Below are positions 14,732 to 15,964 of a stretch of 15,964 nt of DNA, one piece after another. Both the position numbers and the translations under genes were made by a program. Below the pieces are notes generated by a model that was not told the origin of the DNA, ran no database searches, and worked only from the letters and a program-made list of their open reading frames with translations. The stretch covers positions 1 through 15,964 of the forward strand of contig DAOWME010000041.1 of NCBI GenBank assembly GCA_030643245.1, written 5' to 3'. This stretch comes from Deltaproteobacteria bacterium. GTDB taxonomy: Bacteria > Desulfobacterota > UBA8473. Numbering within the stretch: position 1 is the stretch's first letter; the number at the start of each line of letters is the position of its first letter.

Positions 14732-14760
14732 GGGACGAGGCTGAAATAACTTCCCCAACT
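14732..14760 (+). mobile_element. Solitary end of the MITE family upstream of the GH57 gene
   Basis: GGGACGAGGCTGAAATAACT and the following TCCCCAACT match the right end of copy 2 read in reverse, including the eight bases CCCCAACT inside the terminal repeat, with two changes in the repeat (T to A, C to T). Similarity stops after about 29 bp and no opposite end is found nearby. The flank CCTTA matches the left flank of copy 1. It sits directly upstream of the GGAGG ribosome site of the GH57 gene. Confidence 0.65.
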
Positions 14761-14785
14761 GACCCATCAGGTACAACGTCTGAAT

Positions 14786-14815
14786 ATAATAGTGACTAAA
14801 AAAATAAAATATCAA
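14786..14815 (-). promoter_or_regulatory. Candidate sigma-70 promoter for the GH57-malQ operon
   Basis: Reverse strand: TTGATA (14815-14810), an 18-bp T-rich spacer, and TATTAT (14791-14786), each matching consensus at five of six positions. The leader would be about 60 nt and would contain the solitary MITE end followed by the ribosome site. Confidence 0.5.
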
Positions 14816-14985
14816 GTTTCATGAAAAAAGTTAAAGACTTATTGGTCACAAGATGCTTTAATAACGGACATTACTTTATCAAGAAAAGAATTTTCGCTAT
14901 GTCTTGTGACTCGGATAAAGGTCAGGTTAAAAGGAACGGGCAAACAGAATATTTCCATATGATCGTTCAATAGAACTAAAAATGA

Positions 14986-15160
14986 TGGCTCTATATGGAT
15001 TCCAGGTTGGTACATCAATATCCACATTTAGCCTTTTCAATCAGTTGATATGCCGACATGTAACCCATTGTATTATTTGCACTTTATGTTACCTGCCTCT
15101 TGTGGCAAAGCCTTAGGGTAAGTCAAAAACAGTCACCAGCCTGGAATCCATATAGAGCCA
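14986..15160. mobile_element. Second inverted-repeat element, 175 bp
   Basis: Arms at 14986-15006 and 15140-15160 are perfect 21-bp inverted repeats (outer bases TGGCTCTATATGGATTCCAG). Pairing extends to 26 bp (14986-15011 with 15135-15160) with one mismatch. The 123-bp interior has no gene and contains a nested pair TTACCTGCC...GGCA...GGTAA. The ends differ from the other MITE family. The flanks AAAATGAT and AAAATAAA share five leading bases, too little to claim a target duplication. The GGCTCT terminus recalls ISL3-family ends, but this is only a guess. The rest of 14816-15187 shows no gene I can support. Confidence 0.6.
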
Positions 15161-15187
15161 AAATAAATTAACGAAAAATATCTCAGC

Positions 15188-15481
15188 TCACTGTTTATGA
15201 CTTCTGCCAAGATATTCCCGCAAGACATCGTTTATCATTGTTTGATAATTATGTCCTGCGGCATCGGCACGAGCGTGAAGTTCCTCAAGCAGATCGTTAT
15301 CAAGATAGATGGTGATCCTCTTTTTTTTAGCTTCAGGATTGGGTAGCGCTTCAGAGGTTAAGCGCATGGAAGAAAGTTGCTCGTTTGTCAACTCCGGTAT
15401 ATCAGAGTAATCAATATCTTTGTCTGACATGGCATCCAGTCGCTTCAAATCACTTTTGATAGATGGCTTGTTCTCGTTCAT
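15188..15481 (-). CDS. brnA: BrnA-like antitoxin of a type II toxin-antitoxin pair
   Basis: BrnA neutralises the BrnT ribonuclease by direct binding and represses the operon. The 97 residues have the family's acidic N-terminal part, with DKDIDYSDIPELTNEQ (20-35), and a C-terminal ribbon-helix-helix-like DNA-binding segment, KKRITIYLDNDLLEELHARA (53-72), followed by GHNYQTMINDVLREYL (76-91). ATG 15481 is preferred because a GAGGAA site lies about 8 bp upstream; it makes the gene overlap brnT by 32 bp. ATG 15430 (MSDKDIDY) is a possible shorter start that would leave a 19-bp gap. The toxin-first order is typical of brnTA. Confidence 0.85.
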   Translation of the reverse strand: MNENKPSIKSDLKRLDAMSDKDIDYSDIPELTNEQLSSMRLTSEALPNPEAKKKRITIYLDNDLLEELHARADAAGHNYQTMINDVLREYLGRSHKQ

Positions 15482-15713
15482 TGGCTTTCCTCGTCGAAAT
15501 TATGCGGATCGCGTCATTACGCGGCGTGTGGACGATCACAACAACCCTGCCGGCCAATTCGCCAAGAGTAATAAATCGGGGTTCACCGTAGTTCAGGCGT
15601 GTATCTTCAATGGTTAGGGTTTTACCGGCGAATATTATTTCGGCGTCTTCGAATGCCAATCCATGCTTGGCCCTGTTAATACGGTTTTTGTCCTCGTCCC
15701 ATTCAAAATTCAT
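15450..15713 (-). CDS. brnT: BrnT-like ribonuclease toxin
   Basis: BrnT toxins have a RelE-like fold and cleave RNA to slow growth. From ATG 15713 the protein has 87 residues and the family pattern: MNFEWDEDKNRINRAKHGLA (1-20), FEDAEIIF (21-28), GEPRFITLGELAGRVVVIVHT (43-63, key residues G43, E44, R46, G55, R56), R65 and IRIISTRKANEREQAIY (69-85). An upstream ATG at 15761 would add 16 residues that family members lack and would cover the promoter. No ribosome site precedes ATG 15713. The toxin gene overlaps the antitoxin gene by 32 bp. Confidence 0.88.
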   Translation of the reverse strand: MNFEWDEDKNRINRAKHGLAFEDAEIIFAGKTLTIEDTRLNYGEPRFITLGELAGRVVVIVHTPRNDAIRIISTRKANEREQAIYQK

Positions 15714-15721
15714 ATATTGAG

Positions 15722-15752
15722 TATAATACTTTATTATATGTGTATAAGTCAA
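15722..15752 (-). promoter_or_regulatory. brnT: brnTA promoter with overlapping palindromic operator candidate
   Basis: Reverse strand: TTGACT (15752-15747), 18-bp spacer, TATTAT (15728-15723). A perfect 7-bp inverted repeat, TATAATA and TATTATA around three bases (15722-15738), covers the -10 box, where autoregulation by BrnA would be expected. Transcription would begin only a few bases before the ATG, fitting the missing ribosome site. A second inverted repeat, CTGACAT/ATGTCAG (15755-15761, 15776-15782), lies just upstream. Between 15783 and 15873 nothing else is seen. Confidence 0.5.
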
Positions 15753-15873
15753 GGCTGACATCAGCCCTGACGCACATGTCAGAGTTTTAGTATTGGCAAT
15801 GGTTTGCGAAGAAAGTAAAAGTATTTTGTCGATAAAACTGGAAGTTTCTGTTTCTTTGTGATATTGGTATTAA

Positions 15874-15964
15874 GGGGCGAGGCCGAAATAACTTCCCCAT
15901 TTGTACATCTCATCTTCAGGCCATCTTTGCCCGATCTTCAAACACAAAATCCTCGAAATAGGCA
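15874..15964 (-). mobile_element. MITE-like element, copy 3 (inverted, cut by the window end)
   Basis: From GGGGCGAGGCCGAAATAACT onward the 91 bp seen match the right half of copy 1 in reverse orientation. By eye there are only two differences, both in the first seven bases. It begins after TATTAA. The remaining half lies beyond the window. It is the closest relative of copy 1 here; copy 2 and the solitary end share a different sub-terminal sequence. Confidence 0.85.

Noticed and set aside
14839..15027. Reverse-strand open frame of 62 codons (MWILMYQPGIHIEPSF…)
   Set aside because: It crosses one arm of the 26-bp inverted repeat, lacks a ribosome site and matches no family I know. A gene tail is possible, but support is too weak to call.

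Overview
The window reads as bacterial chromosome from a Gram-negative organism, most likely a Desulfobacterota ('deltaproteobacterial') lineage or a close relative. This is inferred from gene order and protein style: a yraN-rnhB-rplS-SPOUT methyltransferase-trmD-rimM-khpA-rpsP-ffh block, a stand-alone RfaE2 for ADP-heptose and LPS core synthesis, and a DUF3536-type GH57 enzyme paired with MalQ. No rRNA, tRNA, CRISPR array or phage genes were seen.

Layout. (1) 1-2383 (+): end of an ABC export operon. It holds the last codons of an upstream gene, a YbhS/YbhR-like ABC-2 permease, and a second paralogous permease broken by one in-frame TGA, followed by a strong hairpin. (2) 2384-2856: gene-poor stretch with short repeats and possibly a decayed reverse-strand reading frame. 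(3) 2857-4424 (+): a small single-pass membrane protein translationally coupled to a FtsX/MacB-type permease, with no ATPase gene beside them. (4) 4458-5156 (+): a 180-bp MITE-like element directly abutting rfaE2. (5) 5150-10240 (-): a tight nine-gene housekeeping operon for protein targeting, ribosomal proteins, tRNA and ribosome maturation and RNase HII, with a promoter candidate upstream of ffh. (6) 10415-14815 (-): a GH57-malQ alpha-glucan operon followed by a cyclic-nucleotide-binding gene cut short by a second MITE copy. (7) 14986-15964: a second type of inverted-repeat element, a BrnT/BrnA-type toxin-antitoxin pair with its own promoter and palindrome, and a third MITE copy running off the window.

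The most unusual feature is the small non-autonomous element family. There are two complete copies (4459-4637 and 10416-10594, each 179 bp with 22-bp terminal inverted repeats), one partial copy at the window end and one solitary end at 14732-14760. The copies sit at gene boundaries. One lies 9 bp before the rfaE2 start codon, one truncates a gene, and one end lies in the predicted 5' leader of the GH57 gene. Their mobility, and any regulatory effect, are inferred from structure only.
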